Assembly (NCBI GenBank): GCA_945874095.1
Contig: CAMCFM010000035.1
Location: 1 to 16,042, forward strand
Length of the DNA: 16,042 bases
Direction: 5' to 3'
Origin: Candidatus Kuenenia stuttgartensis
GTDB lineage: Bacteria > Planctomycetota > Planctomycetia > Isosphaerales > Isosphaeraceae
Within the stretch, counting starts at the first letter, position 1. The number at the start of each line of letters is the position of its first letter. Below the pieces are notes generated by a model. The model had not been told where the DNA came from and did not search any database. It saw only the letters and a program-made list of their open reading frames with translations. Both the position numbers and the translations under genes were made by a program. Of this stretch, positions 14,314 to 16,042 are shown piece by piece.

Positions 14314-15204
14314 TCAGGACAGTTCCAGCACCTTCTTCATCCGGGCAGCAATATCGGCAAGCACTTCACGCCCGCCTCCACCCACTTCTGAAGTCGCAAA
14401 ACCGTTGTAACCAACTTCGGCCAGGGCCGTCAGAACCTCGGGCCAATCTTCAGTTCCATCACCAATCTTGCACCAGCCTGGCTTACCCTGTTTGAAGTCG
14501 TTCATGTTGAAACCCTTGAAGTCGAACTTCACCAGTCGCTTGCCGAGTGTTCGAATCCAGGTTGCAGAGGGGACCCCATATTTGACCATGTTGGAGCAAT
14601 CAAAATAGGCGCCGACCCAAGGCGATTTAAATTGATCGACATAGTCGACCATCTGCTCTGGCTTCGTTATGAAGTCGTTCCAGACGGTTTCAATTCCAAT
14701 CACGACCTTTAATTCTTCCGCCAATGGCAGAACCTTTTTGACTTCCGCTGCGGAGCGTTCAAAGCATTCATCGTAACTCACTCCACCACGCGCCACTCCA
14801 GGGACCAGCAATGCTGTTGGAGCGCCGAAGTAATGGGCGTCACGAATGGCTGTTTCCAAGCCCTTTAAGCCCTCGGCCCGAACGGCTGCGTCATGGCTCG
14901 AAAGTGGCTTGCCCCAGTGCACAGAATCAATCGTTCCGTGCATCACCACACCCGTTTTTTCGCAGGCTGATTTCAATGCAGCCAAATCAATATTTGAAGG
15001 GCTATCGATTTCAACACCTTCAAAACCAAGGCTTTTCACAAGCTCCAGCTTTTCCAGAGGTGTTTTGCCTTCGCCGATCATTCCGTATTTTACGGCGATT
15101 CTCAGCTTCGGCCGTTTTTTCTCAGATGCAATCACTGGTACTACCGAACCAGCCACACCTGTAACAGCCACTGCCTGCAAAAAATCACGACGATTCAGAT
15201 TCAT
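14314..15204 (-). CDS. Tat-exported xylose-isomerase-like TIM-barrel protein (sugar phosphate isomerase/epimerase family)
   Basis: A 296-residue protein. The ATG at 15204 opens the twin-arginine signal LNRRDFLQAVAVTG (3-16) and has AAAGAG ten bases upstream; an ATG three codons earlier sits too close to that site. The hydrophobic part runs to about residue 26. The rest is an AP-endonuclease-2/xylose-isomerase-like barrel (PF01261): IAVKYGMIGEGKTPLEKLEL (36-55), SLGFEGVEID (58-67), IGIETVWNDF (169-178, Glu172), VGAYFDCSN (197-205, Asp202), the IGDGTEDWPEVLTAL segment (247-261) and FATSEVGGGGREV (269-281, Glu273). These Glu/Asp residues are the expected metal ligands. The usual His in the HxKD segment appears to be Asp228 (KFDFKGF). 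Family members isomerise, epimerise or cleave sugars and keto-sugars; substrate is unknown. It follows the Gfo/Idh gene by 115 bp with a possible terminator between. Confidence 0.88.
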   Translation of the reverse strand: MNLNRRDFLQAVAVTGVAGSVVPVIASEKKRPKLRIAVKYGMIGEGKTPLEKLELVKSLGFEGVEIDSPSNIDLAALKSACEKTGVVMHGTIDSVHWGKPLSSHDAAVRAEGLKGLETAIRDAHYFGAPTALLVPGVARGGVSYDECFERSAAEVKKVLPLAEELKVVIGIETVWNDFITKPEQMVDYVDQFKSPWVGAYFDCSNMVKYGVPSATWIRTLGKRLVKFDFKGFNMNDFKQGKPGWCKIGDGTEDWPEVLTALAEVGYNGFATSEVGGGGREVLADIAARMKKVLELS

Positions 15205-15253
15205 ATCGACCATTCTCTTTCTAATATCTGTTCTTGAAAATCCGGAATATGAA

Positions 15254-15290
15254 AAGCCCGGCGACTCGGTTTAAACTTGTCGCAAGGCTT
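15254..15290 (-). terminator. Hairpin between the right-edge oxidoreductase and the TIM-barrel gene
   Basis: AAGCC and GCGAC pair with GTCGC and GGCTT around a 2x2 internal loop, with a 13-base loop containing the palindrome GTTTAAAC. On the minus strand TTTT follows. It is about 30 bp after the stop at 15320, consistent with a weak terminator or an attenuating structure within an operon. Confidence 0.45.
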
Positions 15291-15319
15291 CATATGACAA
15301 TCGATAAGCTGATCGAGGA

Positions 15320-16042
15320 TCAGGCTTTATCCAGTGTTGTGATTCCTGGAATGGCCACTGGAGGGACTGGGTAATCGCCAAACTTCAGATCCGCAGGGAA
15401 AAGATTTTCCGTCGAATTCTGCATCTGTTCCCAAGTCACTTCCTTACCGCTGTAAGTGGCCATCCGGCCCATGATTGCAAGCAGAGTGCTCTTGCACATG
15501 TAATCACTGTTATCAATGATTTTGCCCGCTCTGATGGCGGCAAACATTTCATTGTGTTCGTTTTGATACATGTCATCTTTCAGGCCGGCTGGCTTTTTAT
15601 AACGCCAGTCTTTGCCATCGGCTTTGCCTTTGATGCGGTGCTTGAAGACATCGCACACGCCCTTGGTCCCATAAATCCAGTCAGAGACATCGTTTGCCGT
15701 ACCAGCCTGCTGACGGCAGAAGCTGTAAAGACGAACTCCGCTGGCGTATTCGTAGACCACGGCATGGTGGTCGAAAATATTGCCAAAATCGGCTTCCGTA
15801 CGTTGTTGACGTCCGCCCAGACCAACAGCCTTGACAGGTGTCTCGTCCTTCATGGCCCATGCCATTTTATCGAGCGAGTGAATGTGCTGCTCGACATTAT
15901 GGTCGCCTGAAAGCCAGGTGAAATACAACCAGTTGCGCATCTGCCATTCCATGTCGCTCCAGTTGTTGTCCTTTTTATCCTTCAGAGTCTTGGACCAGAG
16001 CGGGCCGGTGTTGTAATTGCACTGCATGGTGAGGATTTCACC
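15320..16042 (-). CDS. Gfo/Idh/MocA family oxidoreductase, C-terminal part (runs off right edge)
   Basis: The last 240 codons of a gene whose start lies beyond 16042. The Rossmann domain is therefore missing and only the C-terminal alpha/beta substrate domain is seen. The visible part opens with GEILTMQCNYNTGPLW. It contains GDHNVEQHIHSLDKMAWAM, matching the HxxD catalytic segment of planctomycete Gfo/Idh proteins, then GLGGRQQRTEADFGNIFDHH and a C-terminal YQNEHNEMFAAIRAG, the helix where these proteins carry the conserved His. The reading frame is intact up to the stop at 15320 and ends in IPGITTLDKA. Members of this branch usually carry a Tat signal at the unseen N-terminus, but that cannot be checked here. 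It is upstream of, and on the same strand as, the TIM-barrel isomerase-like gene, so the two may act on the same sugar. Confidence 0.9.
   Translation of the reverse strand, partial: GEILTMQCNYNTGPLWSKTLKDKKDNNWSDMEWQMRNWLYFTWLSGDHNVEQHIHSLDKMAWAMKDETPVKAVGLGGRQQRTEADFGNIFDHHAVVYEYASGVRLYSFCRQQAGTANDVSDWIYGTKGVCDVFKHRIKGKADGKDWRYKKPAGLKDDMYQNEHNEMFAAIRAGKIIDNSDYMCKSTLLAIMGRMATYSGKEVTWEQMQNSTENLFPADLKFGDYPVPPVAIPGITTLDKA

Overview
This window looks like chromosomal DNA from a member of the Planctomycetota, probably a moderate-GC relative of the Planctopirus/Schlesneria group. The evidence is gene content: three Gfo/Idh/MocA-type sugar oxidoreductases, a tandem DUF1080 (3-keto-disaccharide hydrolase) protein, a xylose-isomerase-like TIM-barrel protein and a neutral-ceramidase-family protein. 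Several of these carry Tat-type export signals. There is also a very large Gly/Pro/Asn-rich secreted protein with a TPR tail. The genus is inferred, not proven. I saw no phage, transposon, CRISPR, rRNA or tRNA signal.

Layout. (1) Positions 1-3206, minus strand: a Tat-exported Gfo/Idh oxidoreductase followed by a Tat-exported double-DUF1080 protein, ending at a strong UUCG-loop terminator. Beyond it lies the 5' part of a secreted alpha/beta hydrolase (acetyl-xylan-esterase-like) that runs off the left edge. (2) Positions 3207-3579: a 373-bp divergent intergenic region with three inverted repeats packed at its exact centre. (3) Positions 3580-7316, plus strand: a secreted SnoaL/DUF4440-like protein and, 41 bp later, an 883-residue low-complexity/TPR protein, closed by a GAAA-loop terminator. 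(4) Positions 7317-7681: a convergent intergenic region with a possible 19-codon gene that has an excellent Shine-Dalgarno sequence, plus a bidirectional terminator. (5) Positions 7682-10240, minus strand: a CPBP membrane protease and a secreted ceramidase-like amidase. (6) Positions 10457-13925, plus strand: tyrS, a cytoplasmic Gfo/Idh oxidoreductase and a lipid A acyltransferase-like protein. (7) Positions 13926-16042, minus strand: the 3' part of another Gfo/Idh oxidoreductase (runs off the right edge), a Tat-exported TIM-barrel sugar isomerase/epimerase-like protein, and a small basic hypothetical protein.

How the genes may work together. The two outer minus-strand groups fit periplasmic sugar processing by the 3-keto route: oxidation by Gfo/Idh enzymes, cleavage by DUF1080 enzymes, and isomerase/lyase-type TIM barrels, with an esterase removing acyl decorations. 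This is inference from families and neighbourhood; substrates cannot be read from sequence. The central plus-strand pair probably makes surface or periplasmic structural proteins. tyrS and the acyltransferase are core functions. The least explained features are the repeat-rich secreted protein, whose repeats are kept at protein level while their codons have diverged, the central inverted-repeat cluster, and the possible small transcription unit at 7449-7674.
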